Shown here: in pieces, positions 8,116 to 15,959 of the stretch
Layout of the letters: each line of letters starts with the position of its first letter
Position numbering within the stretch: position 1 is the first letter of the stretch
From: SZUA-365 sp034002405
GTDB lineage: Bacteria; Bacteroidota; Ignavibacteria; SZUA-365
Direction: 5' to 3'
DNA length: 38,674 nucleotides
NCBI GenBank assembly: GCA_034002405.1
Contig: JAVFAS010000032.1
Span: 1 to 38,674 of the forward strand
The notes under the pieces: model-generated
The model's database searches: none
The model's input: the letters and a program-made list of their open reading frames with translations, nothing else
What the model was told of the DNA's origin: nothing
Program-made: the position numbers and the translations under genes

Positions 8116-9039
8116 ATGACCCCGACCATCTGCATCACCGGCGTGGCCGGATTCATCGGTTCGAATCTCGCCGACCGCCTGTTGCGCGAGGGCTATCACG
8201 TCCTCGGCATCGACAACCTCAGCTATGGCGTCCGCGAACAGATTCCCGACGGAGTGGAATTCCACCCGCTCGACATCCGCTCCGAGGATATCTTCCCCGT
8301 CATCGCCCGCGCATCGCATGTCTTCCATCTCGCGGCGAAGAACTGCATTTCCGACTGCCAGATCGATCCGGTGGAAACGGCGGACATCAACGTGCGCGGT
8401 ACGGCGAATGTGTTCGAGGCCGCGCGCCGCGGCGGGGTGGAAAAAGTCATCTACGCCGAATCCAGCGCCCTGTACGAGGGCAGCACGGTGTTTCCCACGC
8501 CCGAGGAGGAAGCGCGTCCCGAAAGCTTCTACGCCCTGTCGAAATACGCCTCGATGCTCTTCGCCGAGGGCTATGCCCGCTTTCACGGCGTGCGCAGTAC
8601 CGCGCTGCGCTATTTCAATGTGTATGGTCCCCGCCAGGATTACCGCCGCAGCATTCCCCCGCTCTTCAGCGCCTTCATCATCGCGCTGCGGGAGGGACGG
8701 CGTCCGGTGATCTACGGCTCGGGCGAAAAACGCCGGGACTTCGTCTACGTCGACGATGTCAATGACTTCCACCTGCGCTGCCTGACCGACGAACGCACGA
8801 CGGGCCAGGTGTATAATCTCGGATCCGGCGGCAACCACTCGGTCAACGAGATCTACGCGATCATCGCGCGACTGCTGGAATCGGACGTCACGCCGGAGTA
8901 TCGCGACAATCTTCCCGGCGAGGCGGAGACGACGCTGGCGGACATCACCCGCGCCCGCGCCCTGGGCTGGGCGCCGAAGACCTCGCTCGAGGAAGGACTC
9001 GCGGCTTCGATTGCATACATTCGGACCCTCAATCTCTGA
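8116..9039 (+). CDS. NAD-dependent nucleotide-sugar epimerase/dehydratase
   Basis: A 307-residue extended short-chain dehydrogenase. The NAD-binding motif TGVAGFIG is at residues 8-15; the active site has the Ser pair (S116/S117 in AESSALYEG) and Y139-x3-K143 (YALSK). The segment ALRYFNVYGPRQ and the late RRDFVYVDDV are hallmarks of UDP-glucose/GlcNAc 4-epimerase-like enzymes. Its position between the heptose kinase and the guanylyltransferase suggests that it acts on a nucleotide sugar of this locus, perhaps GDP-heptose, but a separate role such as UDP-Gal or UDP-GalNAc supply is equally possible. The length is typical, and the gene starts 10 bases after the preceding stop. Confidence 0.85.
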   Translation: MTPTICITGVAGFIGSNLADRLLREGYHVLGIDNLSYGVREQIPDGVEFHPLDIRSEDIFPVIARASHVFHLAAKNCISDCQIDPVETADINVRGTANVFEAARRGGVEKVIYAESSALYEGSTVFPTPEEEARPESFYALSKYASMLFAEGYARFHGVRSTALRYFNVYGPRQDYRRSIPPLFSAFIIALREGRRPVIYGSGEKRRDFVYVDDVNDFHLRCLTDERTTGQVYNLGSGGNHSVNEIYAIIARLLESDVTPEYRDNLPGEAETTLADITRARALGWAPKTSLEEGLAASIAYIRTLNL

Positions 9040-9048
9040 GATTCACCC

Positions 9049-9783
9049 ATGAAGGCCCTGCTGCTCGCCGCGGGCACGGGATCGCGGCTCGGATCGATTA
9101 CCGCCGACACGCCGAAACCGCTGCTCACCGTGCGTGGCGCGCCGGTGCTGCGGCAGCTCGCGGCACTGTGCGCCCGGCATGGGGTGGACGAACTCTGCAT
9201 CAACACGCATTACCTTGCCGACCGCATCCGCGCCGTGATGGGCGATGGTACGGATTTCGGTCTGCGCATCCGCTATGCGCATGAAGCGCAGCTGCTCGGC
9301 ACGGCCGGCGCGCTGCGGAATTTCCGTGAGGTGCTCGGCGCCGCACCGTTCTTCGTGCTGTATGGCGACAATCTGATGGACTATGACCTCACGGCCTTCG
9401 CGGCCTTCCATCGCGAAAAGGGAGGCATCGGCTCGGTCGCGCTGTATGAAAAGGAGGATGTGCGGCACAGCGGCATCGCCGTGCTCGACGCGGCGGGACG
9501 CATCACCCGCTTCATCGAGAAGCCCGCGCCGGCGGAGCAGGTCAGCCGTCTCGTCAACTGCGGCCTCTACGTGCTCGAACCGCGCGTCTATGATTTCCTG
9601 CCGTCCGACGGTGTCGCGGATTTCGGACGGGACATCTTTCCCGCCCTCCTCGCAGCGAACGAGGCGCTGTACGGCATGGTGATGGATCATCCCCTGATTC
9701 CGATCGACACGGTGGAAATGTACACCCGCGCCGTCGCCGGGGATAGCGAGAAAAGGAATACCGGAGGTGAATATGCTCAGTGA
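9049..9783 (+). CDS. hddC: Sugar-phosphate nucleotidyltransferase, probable heptose-1-phosphate guanylyltransferase
   Basis: A 244-residue single-domain nucleotidyltransferase. The N-terminal motif LLLAAGTGSRLGSITADTPK plus PLL (residues 4-26) is the nucleotide-phosphate loop of the NTP_transferase family; later come YGDNLMDYDL with the metal-binding Asp and FIEKPAPAE. It lacks the C-terminal beta-helix of RmlA-like/GlmU enzymes, and its short size fits HddC, MurNAc-1-P and mannose-1-P transferases. HddC joins GTP to D-glycero-alpha-D-manno-heptose 1-phosphate, giving GDP-heptose. That substrate is inferred from the neighbouring hddA/gmhB/gmhA-like genes; the sequence alone shows only the family. 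Its last eleven bases overlap the next gene. Confidence 0.75.
   Translation: MKALLLAAGTGSRLGSITADTPKPLLTVRGAPVLRQLAALCARHGVDELCINTHYLADRIRAVMGDGTDFGLRIRYAHEAQLLGTAGALRNFREVLGAAPFFVLYGDNLMDYDLTAFAAFHREKGGIGSVALYEKEDVRHSGIAVLDAAGRITRFIEKPAPAEQVSRLVNCGLYVLEPRVYDFLPSDGVADFGRDIFPALLAANEALYGMVMDHPLIPIDTVEMYTRAVAGDSEKRNTGGEYAQ
9763..9767 (+). promoter_or_regulatory. Shine-Dalgarno site fixing the start of the SDR gene
   Basis: GGAGG at 9763-9767 lies five bases before ATG 9773, an ideal spacing. This argues for 9773 and against the in-frame GTG at 9767, which overlaps the site itself. The site is inside the 3' end of the guanylyltransferase gene, whose stop is at 9781-9783. Confidence 0.8.
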
Positions 9784-10633
9784 ACGCATCGCGCTGGTCA
9801 CCGGCGGGGGACGCGGCATCGGTGCCGCGATCGCCACCGCCTTCGCGCGCACGGGCGCGCGCCTGGTCATCACCGGCCGCAGTGCCTCGTCGCTGGACGA
9901 GCAATTGCGTCTGCTGCGAGCGGAACAGCCCGAGGACACGGATCCCGCGCGGGTGCTCGCGGTGACGGCGGATGTGTCGAAACCGACGGACGTCGACCGC
10001 CTCTTCGCGCGCATCCATGAGGAATACGGACCGCTCGATGTGCTGGTGGCGAATGCCGGGGTGCAGGGACCGATCGGTCCGCTCGAGGACGCCGAACCCG
10101 AGGACTTCGCCGCGGCCATCGCCGTGAATCTGACCGGCACGTGGCTGTGCATGCGCGCGGCGATCGCGGACATGAAGCCCCGGCGCGCGGGAAAGATCAT
10201 CACGCTGTCCGGTGGCGGCGCGACGGGACCACGTCCCCGCTTCGCGGCCTACGCCGCCTCGAAGGTCGCCGTGGTGCGTCTGACCGAGACCGCGGCCGAC
10301 GAGTTGCGCGCCTGGAACATCGACGTCAACGCCATCGCTCCCGGCGCGGTCAACACCGCGATGCTTGATGACGTGCTCGCCGCGGGCGCGCGCGCGGGGG
10401 AGGAATTCGCGGCCGCCGAACGCCGTGCCCGCGATGGGGGCACGCCACCCGACCGCGCGGCCGAACTGGCGGTGTTCCTCGCCTCGTCCCATTCCGACGG
10501 CATCACCGGCAAGCTGCTCAGCGCGGTGTGGGATCCATGGCAGGATGACGCCTTCGCCGCCCGCCTGCGCGCGGAAGCCGATTTCTGCACCCTCCGTCGC
10601 GTCGATGGCAAGAACTTCGGACCGATCGGATGA
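9773..10633 (+). CDS. Short-chain dehydrogenase/reductase
   Basis: A 286-residue classical SDR. It has the cofactor loop TGGGRGIG (residues 10-17), the strand ending DVLVANAGVQGP, a Ser in ITLSGGGATG upstream of the active site, and Y160-x3-K164 (YAASK), so the catalytic residues appear complete. Classical SDRs reduce or oxidise ketone/hydroxyl groups with NAD(P)H. In this locus it may carry out a sugar keto-reduction, or an unrelated 3-oxoacyl-ACP-reductase-like step; the substrate cannot be named. The start was chosen from the strong Shine-Dalgarno five bases upstream. It overlaps the guanylyltransferase gene at its 5' end and the methyltransferase gene at its 3' end (ATGA at 10630), so it is co-translated with both. 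Confidence 0.85.
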   Translation: MLSERIALVTGGGRGIGAAIATAFARTGARLVITGRSASSLDEQLRLLRAEQPEDTDPARVLAVTADVSKPTDVDRLFARIHEEYGPLDVLVANAGVQGPIGPLEDAEPEDFAAAIAVNLTGTWLCMRAAIADMKPRRAGKIITLSGGGATGPRPRFAAYAASKVAVVRLTETAADELRAWNIDVNAIAPGAVNTAMLDDVLAAGARAGEEFAAAERRARDGGTPPDRAAELAVFLASSHSDGITGKLLSAVWDPWQDDAFAARLRAEADFCTLRRVDGKNFGPIG

Positions 10634-11571
10634 ACGAAACGCACGCGGACATCGATCCGACGATGGAATACGTCTCCTGCAATCTCTGCGGCGGCGATGA
10701 CACCGCGTACTATTACAGCCGCCGCGGCGCGCTGACGGGGAAGGAATTCCGACTCGTGCGATGCCGGAATTGCGGACTGTTTTATCTGAATCCCCGCCTC
10801 ACCCGCGACGCACTGCTCGCACTGTATGACGAGGCGTATTATCGCGGCGAGGGATTCGACCGCGAGGTGAATTACGTCGAGGAATACGACGGGGCGTATT
10901 CCAAAACCGATCTGGGATATCATCTCGCGCGGCTGAGGCGCTGGCTGCCCGCGGGCGCCCGCGTGCTCGACGTGGGCTGTGGCACGGGCGTGCTGCTGCG
11001 CGAACTCGAAGCCGCCGGCTTCGACGCCGAGGGGATCGAACCCTCGGGCTTCGCGTCCGCGTTCGCGCGCGATCGCGGCCATCGCGTGCGCACGGGTGAT
11101 TTTCTTGAACTCGCGGTGGAGGACGGCGCCTATGACGCCGTGCTCGCGATGGAAGTGCTCGAGCATGTGCACGATCCACGCGCCTTCATCGAACGGGTCC
11201 ACCGCGCCCTGCGTCCGGGCGGTCTGTTCTACTACACCACGGGCAACTTCCGCGGCTTCGTCTGGCAGCGCCGGCTGCTGCGCCGCGCGGTGATGGACAG
11301 CTATGTCACGCCCGAGGGACACATCGTCTTTTTTTCCACCGACGTGATGCGGCGCTATCTCCGCGAAGCGGGATTCTCCACCGTGTTCATTCCGAAGGAG
11401 GAAGGACGGCGCCGGGAAAGCCTGTTTCTCACCGCGCGCTTCCGTCGCGTCGGACTCCTCGGTAACGGCGGCCTCGCCGCGGCATCCGCCCCGGTGCGCG
11501 GACTGTACTGGCTGCTCGTCCGTCTGCTCGATGTGTTCGTGCGTCCCCCACTCCCACTCGCGAGGAAATGA
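10630..11571 (+). CDS. Class I SAM-dependent methyltransferase with N-terminal Cys4 motif
   Basis: A 313-residue protein. The N-terminal part has two Cys pairs, C17-x2-C20 and C45-x2-C48 (CNLCGG and CRNCGL), a likely structural zinc site often found in sugar and small-molecule methyltransferases of the Methyltransf_23 type. The SAM-binding motif VLDVGCGTG is at 112-120, followed by the acidic GIEPSG and the motif VLAMEVLEHVHDP. The C-terminal 70 residues are basic and end in a hydrophobic helix (VRGLYWLLVRLLDVFV), suggesting membrane association. It may O-methylate or C-methylate a nucleotide sugar or a glycan residue. It starts at an ATGA overlap with the SDR gene, and one base separates its stop from the next start. 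Confidence 0.85.
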   Translation: MNETHADIDPTMEYVSCNLCGGDDTAYYYSRRGALTGKEFRLVRCRNCGLFYLNPRLTRDALLALYDEAYYRGEGFDREVNYVEEYDGAYSKTDLGYHLARLRRWLPAGARVLDVGCGTGVLLRELEAAGFDAEGIEPSGFASAFARDRGHRVRTGDFLELAVEDGAYDAVLAMEVLEHVHDPRAFIERVHRALRPGGLFYYTTGNFRGFVWQRRLLRRAVMDSYVTPEGHIVFFSTDVMRRYLREAGFSTVFIPKEEGRRRESLFLTARFRRVGLLGNGGLAAASAPVRGLYWLLVRLLDVFVRPPLPLARK

Positions 11572-11572
11572 C

Positions 11573-12583
11573 ATGAACGTTGCCATCATCGGTGCCGGAC
11601 TCATCGGCGGCAAGCGCGCCGCGGCACTCGCATCCTTTCCCGACGACACGCTGCGCGTGGTCTGCGACGTGGACGCCGATCGCGCCCGCGCGCTGGCGGA
11701 CGGACACGGCTGCGACGCCGTCACCGACTGGCGCGATGTGCTCGCGCGTGGGGATATCGATCTCGTGATCGTCGCCGCGATCAATGCCGTGCTCGAGCCC
11801 GTGACCGTGGCCGCGCTTTCCTCCGGCGCGCATGTGCTCTGCGAGAAGCCCCTGGGTCGCGACAGCGCCGAGGCCGCGCGCATGGTCGCGGCGGCTCAGG
11901 CGGCGGGCCGCGTGCTCAAGACCGGCTTCAATCACCGCTTCCACCCCGGCCTGCTGCGCATGCGGGAACTGCTGGCGGATGGCGCGATCGGGGATATTCT
12001 CACCATGCGCGCGCGGTACGGACACGGTTCGCGACCGGGTATGGAAAAAGAATGGCGCGCGTCGAAGGAGCTCTGCGGCGGCGGCGAACTGCTCGATCAG
12101 GGGGTGCATGTGATCGACCTGATCCGCGCCTTCGGCGGCGAGATCGCGTCTGCCTACGCGCAGGTCGAGACGAAATTCTGGCCCATCGACGTCGAGGACA
12201 ATGCCTTCGCCATACTCACGCTCGCGAGCGGCGCCACCTGCCAGTTCCACGTCAGCTGGACCAACTGGCGCAATGTCTTCAGCTTTGAAATATTCGGCAC
12301 GCGGGGATACATTACCGTGAATGGACTCGGCGGCAGTTACGGTCCGGAGACCCTGGAATTCGGACGCCGGCGTCCGGAAGGCGGCCGGCCCGACATCGAG
12401 TCCATCGCGTATCCCCCCGAGGACAGCAGCTGGCGCGCGGAGTGGCAGGAATTCCGTGATGCGATCGCGAGCGGTCGCGCGCCGTACGGCAGCGGTGTCG
12501 ACGGCCTCATGGCGAATCGGGTGATCGAGGCCCTGTACCGTTCCTCGGCGGAACGTCGTCCGGTTTCCATCGGAGGCAATTGA
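11573..12583 (+). CDS. Gfo/Idh/MocA-family sugar oxidoreductase
   Basis: A 336-residue NAD(P)-dependent oxidoreductase. ATG 11573 gives the family N-terminus NVAIIGAGLIGGKRAAAL with the GxGxxG-type loop (residues 7-12); the frame is open 42 bases further upstream but only into the preceding gene. The signature CEKPLGRDSAEA (C90-E91-K92-P93) carries the conserved EKP lysine, and NHRFHPG and GGGELLDQGVHVIDL supply the usual catalytic His/Asp region. Relatives oxidise or reduce ring hydroxyls of sugars and nucleotide sugars. Along with the SDR and the epimerase it gives three redox/epimerisation enzymes in one block, so the activated heptose or a second sugar is probably extensively modified. 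The exact substrate is not readable. Confidence 0.88.
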   Translation: MNVAIIGAGLIGGKRAAALASFPDDTLRVVCDVDADRARALADGHGCDAVTDWRDVLARGDIDLVIVAAINAVLEPVTVAALSSGAHVLCEKPLGRDSAEAARMVAAAQAAGRVLKTGFNHRFHPGLLRMRELLADGAIGDILTMRARYGHGSRPGMEKEWRASKELCGGGELLDQGVHVIDLIRAFGGEIASAYAQVETKFWPIDVEDNAFAILTLASGATCQFHVSWTNWRNVFSFEIFGTRGYITVNGLGGSYGPETLEFGRRRPEGGRPDIESIAYPPEDSSWRAEWQEFRDAIASGRAPYGSGVDGLMANRVIEALYRSSAERRPVSIGGN

Positions 12584-12633
12584 GCCGTGACCCGCACGCG
12601 GATGACCGTCCGGTCGAAGAGGAGTGTGAGGAA

Positions 12634-13188
12634 ATGACGACGGATGTCCGGCGGACGGTGTTCCTCGACCGCGATGGCGTGCTGAACCGCGTGGTCATGC
12701 GCGGCGACGTGATCGGATCGCCGCGTACAGCGGATGAGTTTGTCCTTATTCCCGAGGCCGCGGCCCTGTGCGCCGCGCTGAAGGCCGACGGCTGGCTGCT
12801 GGTCGTGGTGACGAATCAGCCCGATGTGTCCCGCGGACTGCTCGATCCCGCCGTGCTCGACGACATGCACGCGCGGCTGCGCGCGGCGCTGCCGGTGGAT
12901 GCCATCGAAGTCTGCGGCAGCGGTGACAATACCGATCCCCGCCGGAAACCGAATCCGGGCATGCTGCGCGACGCGGCGGCGCGGATGGATTTCCGTCTCG
13001 ACGCGTCGTGGATCCTCGGTGACAGCATCAAGGACATGCGCGCCGGCCGCGCGGCGGGCGTGCGCACGTTGCTCCTCGCCACGGAATACAACCATGCCGC
13101 GCGGGACGTCGCCGACCATATCGCGGACAGCCATGCCCGGGCGGCGGACATCATACGTACCCACACTTCCCACAGGATATCCCGATGA
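12634..13188 (+). CDS. gmhB: HAD-family D,D-heptose 1,7-bisphosphate 7-phosphatase-like protein
   Basis: A 184-residue HAD phosphatase. The start is ATG 12634, preceded by AGAGGAG and GAGGAA purine tracts; a TTG at 12580 would add an acidic 18-residue tail overlapping the previous gene. HAD motif I is VFLDRDGVLN (D12, D14), motif II VVVTNQPDVSRG, the lysine region RRKPNPGML, and motif III/IV ILGDSIKDMRAGRAAG. These are closest to GmhB/HisB-N phosphatases, which remove the 7-phosphate from heptose 1,7-bisphosphate. The usual Zn-binding Cys/His cluster of GmhB just before RKPxPGM is not present: only one Cys (EVCGSGDNTDPRRK) is seen. It overlaps the isomerase gene by ATGA. Confidence 0.8.
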   Translation: MTTDVRRTVFLDRDGVLNRVVMRGDVIGSPRTADEFVLIPEAAALCAALKADGWLLVVVTNQPDVSRGLLDPAVLDDMHARLRAALPVDAIEVCGSGDNTDPRRKPNPGMLRDAAARMDFRLDASWILGDSIKDMRAGRAAGVRTLLLATEYNHAARDVADHIADSHARAADIIRTHTSHRISR

Positions 13189-13781
13189 GTTTTATCCAGA
13201 ACTACCTCACCCAGACCGCCGACATCGCCGCGCGCATCGACACCGACGCCGTCGAACGCATGGTCATGGTACTCACCGACACGCGCGAGCGCGGCGGCCG
13301 CCTCTTCCTCGTCGGTTCGGGCGGCGGCGCGGGACACGCCTCGCACGCCACCTGCGACTTCCGCAAGATCGGCGGTTTCGAGGCCTACTGTCCGACCGAC
13401 AATGTGTCCGAACTCTCCGCGCGCATCAACGACGAGGGATGGGACACGAGCATCGCCCACTGGCTGCGCGGCAGCCGGCTCAACGCCGACGACTGCCTGT
13501 TCGTCTTCTCCGTCGGCGGCGGCAGCGAGGAGAAATCGATTTCGATGAATCTCGTCAACGCCGTACGCCTCGCGCGCGAAACCGGCGCCCGCGTGGTGGG
13601 CGTGGTCGGACGCGACGGGGGCTTCACCGCGCGTGAAGCCGATGCCTGCGTGATCGTGCCCACGGTCGACGCGGCGCTGGTCACCGCGCACACCGAGGCC
13701 TTCCAGGCCGTGGTCTGGCACATGCTCGTCTCGCACCCCGCGATCCAGACGGCGCCGATGAAATGGGAATCCACGAAATAA
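13185..13781 (+). CDS. gmhA: SIS-domain phosphoheptose isomerase-like protein
   Basis: A 198-residue SIS-domain protein beginning at an ATGA overlap with the phosphatase gene. The phosphosugar-binding loop is LFLVGSGGGAGHASHATCDF, with a second Ser/Gly-rich loop FVFSVGGGSEEKSISMNL, and a late helix TEAFQAVVWHML whose His179 lies where GmhA has its catalytic His (E. coli His180 by family knowledge). GmhA converts sedoheptulose 7-phosphate to D-glycero-D-manno-heptose 7-phosphate, the first step of all ADP/GDP-heptose routes. The GSGGGAGHA loop differs from the common GNGGSAADA form, so it is a divergent GmhA-like member. The next gene, a transaldolase-family enzyme, could supply its substrate. 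Confidence 0.75.
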   Translation: MSFIQNYLTQTADIAARIDTDAVERMVMVLTDTRERGGRLFLVGSGGGAGHASHATCDFRKIGGFEAYCPTDNVSELSARINDEGWDTSIAHWLRGSRLNADDCLFVFSVGGGSEEKSISMNLVNAVRLARETGARVVGVVGRDGGFTAREADACVIVPTVDAALVTAHTEAFQAVVWHMLVSHPAIQTAPMKWESTK

Positions 13782-13805
13782 GACAACAATAGGTAGATAT
13801 CACCC

Positions 13806-14516
13806 ATGCCGACACCACTGACCATCAAGATATTCGCCGACGGCGCCGACCTGGCCGGAATGCTGGCGATGGCCGCGAATCCGTTGATCCAGGGACTCAC
13901 CACCAATCCGACACTCATGCGGCAGGCGGGCGTGCGCGATTATCGCGGCTTCGCGAAGGAGGTGCTCGCGGGCATCACCGACAAGCCGATTTCCTTCGAG
14001 GTCTTTTCCGACGACTTCGACGAGATGGAGCGGCAGGCGACGGAAATCGCCTCGTGGGGATCGAATGTCAACGTGAAGATCCCGATCACGAACACCCGCG
14101 GGGAATCCGCCGCGCCGCTGGTCGCGCGACTCTCCGCCGCCGGTGTGAAGGTGAATGTGACCGCGATGATGACACGCGCGCAGGTGCGCTCCGTCGCCGC
14201 GTCGCTGTCCGCCGGCGCGGGCGGCTATGTCTCGGTGTTCGCCGGACGCATTGCCGACGCCGGTGTCGATCCCGTGCCCGTGATGCGTGAGATTGTCGAG
14301 GATCTGCAGGTCCTGCCCGGCGTCGAGTTGATCTGGGCGAGTCCCCGCGAAGTATTCAACATCATCCAGGCCGACGCGATCGGCTGTCACATCATCACCG
14401 TCACCAACGCACTGATCGCGAAGATGGCCACGTTCGGCAAGGATCTGGATCAATTTTCGCTCGAGACCGTGCGCATGTTCCACACCGACGCGCAGGCGGC
14501 GGGCTACACGCTTTGA
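13806..14516 (+). CDS. Transaldolase / fructose-6-phosphate aldolase-family protein
   Basis: A 236-residue class I aldolase of the small transaldolase (TalC/Fsa-like) type. Diagnostic parts are KIFADGADL near the N-terminus, IQGLTTNPTLM (residues 28-38), the Schiff-base lysine K91 in NVNVKIPIT, and YVSVFAGRIADAG. Transaldolases move a dihydroxyacetone unit between sugar phosphates and can make sedoheptulose 7-phosphate, the substrate of the GmhA-like enzyme encoded 24 bases upstream. This points to a dedicated heptose supply inside the locus (inference). Alternatives are a general pentose-phosphate transaldolase or an Fsa-type aldolase making another sugar. The ATG at 13806 has no clear Shine-Dalgarno. 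Confidence 0.85.
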   Translation: MPTPLTIKIFADGADLAGMLAMAANPLIQGLTTNPTLMRQAGVRDYRGFAKEVLAGITDKPISFEVFSDDFDEMERQATEIASWGSNVNVKIPITNTRGESAAPLVARLSAAGVKVNVTAMMTRAQVRSVAASLSAGAGGYVSVFAGRIADAGVDPVPVMREIVEDLQVLPGVELIWASPREVFNIIQADAIGCHIITVTNALIAKMATFGKDLDQFSLETVRMFHTDAQAAGYTL

Positions 14517-15946
14517 TGGACAAGAAGCGGACCATCATCGACTTCTTCGACCGCGCCGCGGCCACACGTGTGCGCGGCCGTCGGCGCTACCGGTATTATT
14601 ACCGGTTGATGGAAAACTATCTCCGCTTCTACGTGCCCGCGGGTTCCTCGGTCCTGCTCGTCGGCTGCGGCACGGGCGAGATGCTCGACGCACTCGCGCC
14701 CGCGGTCGGCGTGGGCGTCGACATCAGTCCCCGCATGATCGACGAAGCCCGCCGGCAATTCCCGCAATACGAATTCCACGCCGGCGACATCGAATCGATG
14801 ACCTTCGACCGCACCTTCGACGTGGTGATTTTCTCCGACGTCATCGGCTATCTCGACGACATCCAGGCCACCTTCGCGCGGCTGCGCGCCGTCTGCACGC
14901 CGAAGACCCGCGTGATGATCACGTACTTCAACATCTTCTGGCAATTCCCCCTGCTCGCGGCCGAGCGGATGCGGATGAAACTCCGCTCTCCCTATTTCGC
15001 GTGGCTGGACACCGAGGACATCGCGAACCTGCTCGGCCTCGCCGACTTCGACATCATCCGGAAGAACAAGAAAATCCTGTTTCCCATCTGGATTCCGTTG
15101 ATTTCCTGGTTCTTCAACTTCATTCTTGCCAACCTGCCGCTCATCCGGCAGATGTGCCTGCTGGAAATCGTCTCCGCCCGTCTCAAACCGGAGGCGTTCT
15201 GTCTCGATGACGCAGACGCGGCGGCGCGTCCTTCCACCACCATCCTGATTCCCACGCGCAACGAGAAGGGCAACATCGCCGCGGCGCTCGAGCGCATTCC
15301 GCCATTCGGCGGCCATCAGGAAATCCTTTTCGTCGACGGACATTCCACCGACGGCACGCTCGCGGAAATCGAGGAACAGGCGCGGCGGCATCCGGCGATG
15401 GACATCCGCAGTTTCACGCAGGACGGTAAGGGGAAAGGCGACGCCGTGCGCAAGGGCTTCGCCAACGCGACGGGCGACATCCTGATGATTCTCGACGCCG
15501 ACCTGACCGTGCCGCCCGAGGAGTTGCCGAAATTCTACGACGCCATTGTCGCGGGCAAGGGTGAATTCATCAACGGGTCGCGTCTCGTCTACCCGATGGA
15601 AGACCGCGCGATGCGTTTTCTCAATGTACTGGGAAACAAATTCTTCAGCATCGTCTTCACCTGGCTGCTCGACCAGCGTTTCAAGGATACCCTCTGCGGC
15701 ACGAAAGTCCTGACGCGCGAGAACTACGAAAAAATCGCCGCGGGGCGCGCGTATTTCGGCGACTTCGATCCCTTCGGCGATTTCGACCTGATTTTCGGCG
15801 CCGCGAAGCTCAACCTGAAAATAACGGAGGTCCCCATCCGTTATCGTGAGCGCACCTACGGCACGACGAACATCAGCCGCTTCTCGCACGGCTGGATATT
15901 GTTGAAGATGTGCGCGTATGCGTATCGGAAGATCAAGATGATTTGA
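14516..15946 (+). CDS. Fusion protein: SAM methyltransferase plus DPM1-like family 2 glycosyltransferase
   Basis: A 476-residue two-domain protein. The start ATG 14516 shares its A with the TGA of the transaldolase gene; the TTG three bases earlier is less likely. Residues about 40-215 form a class I methyltransferase (VLLVGCGTGEMLDAL, then GVDISPRMIDEA and FSDVIGYLDD). A short hydrophobic stretch (PIWIPLISWFFNFILANLPL) links to a GT2 domain (about 240-476) with ILIPTRNEKGNI, FVDGHSTDGT, DGKGKGDAVRKGF and ILDADLTVPPEE, which match polyprenyl-phosphate mannosyl/glucosyl synthases (DPM1 type). It may therefore make a polyprenyl-phosphate sugar used by the GT-C enzyme encoded 13 bases downstream. 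The role of the fused methyltransferase is unknown. Confidence 0.88.
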   Translation: MDKKRTIIDFFDRAAATRVRGRRRYRYYYRLMENYLRFYVPAGSSVLLVGCGTGEMLDALAPAVGVGVDISPRMIDEARRQFPQYEFHAGDIESMTFDRTFDVVIFSDVIGYLDDIQATFARLRAVCTPKTRVMITYFNIFWQFPLLAAERMRMKLRSPYFAWLDTEDIANLLGLADFDIIRKNKKILFPIWIPLISWFFNFILANLPLIRQMCLLEIVSARLKPEAFCLDDADAAARPSTTILIPTRNEKGNIAAALERIPPFGGHQEILFVDGHSTDGTLAEIEEQARRHPAMDIRSFTQDGKGKGDAVRKGFANATGDILMILDADLTVPPEELPKFYDAIVAGKGEFINGSRLVYPMEDRAMRFLNVLGNKFFSIVFTWLLDQRFKDTLCGTKVLTRENYEKIAAGRAYFGDFDPFGDFDLIFGAAKLNLKITEVPIRYRERTYGTTNISRFSHGWILLKMCAYAYRKIKMI

Positions 15947-15959
15947 TCGGGAATACCGC

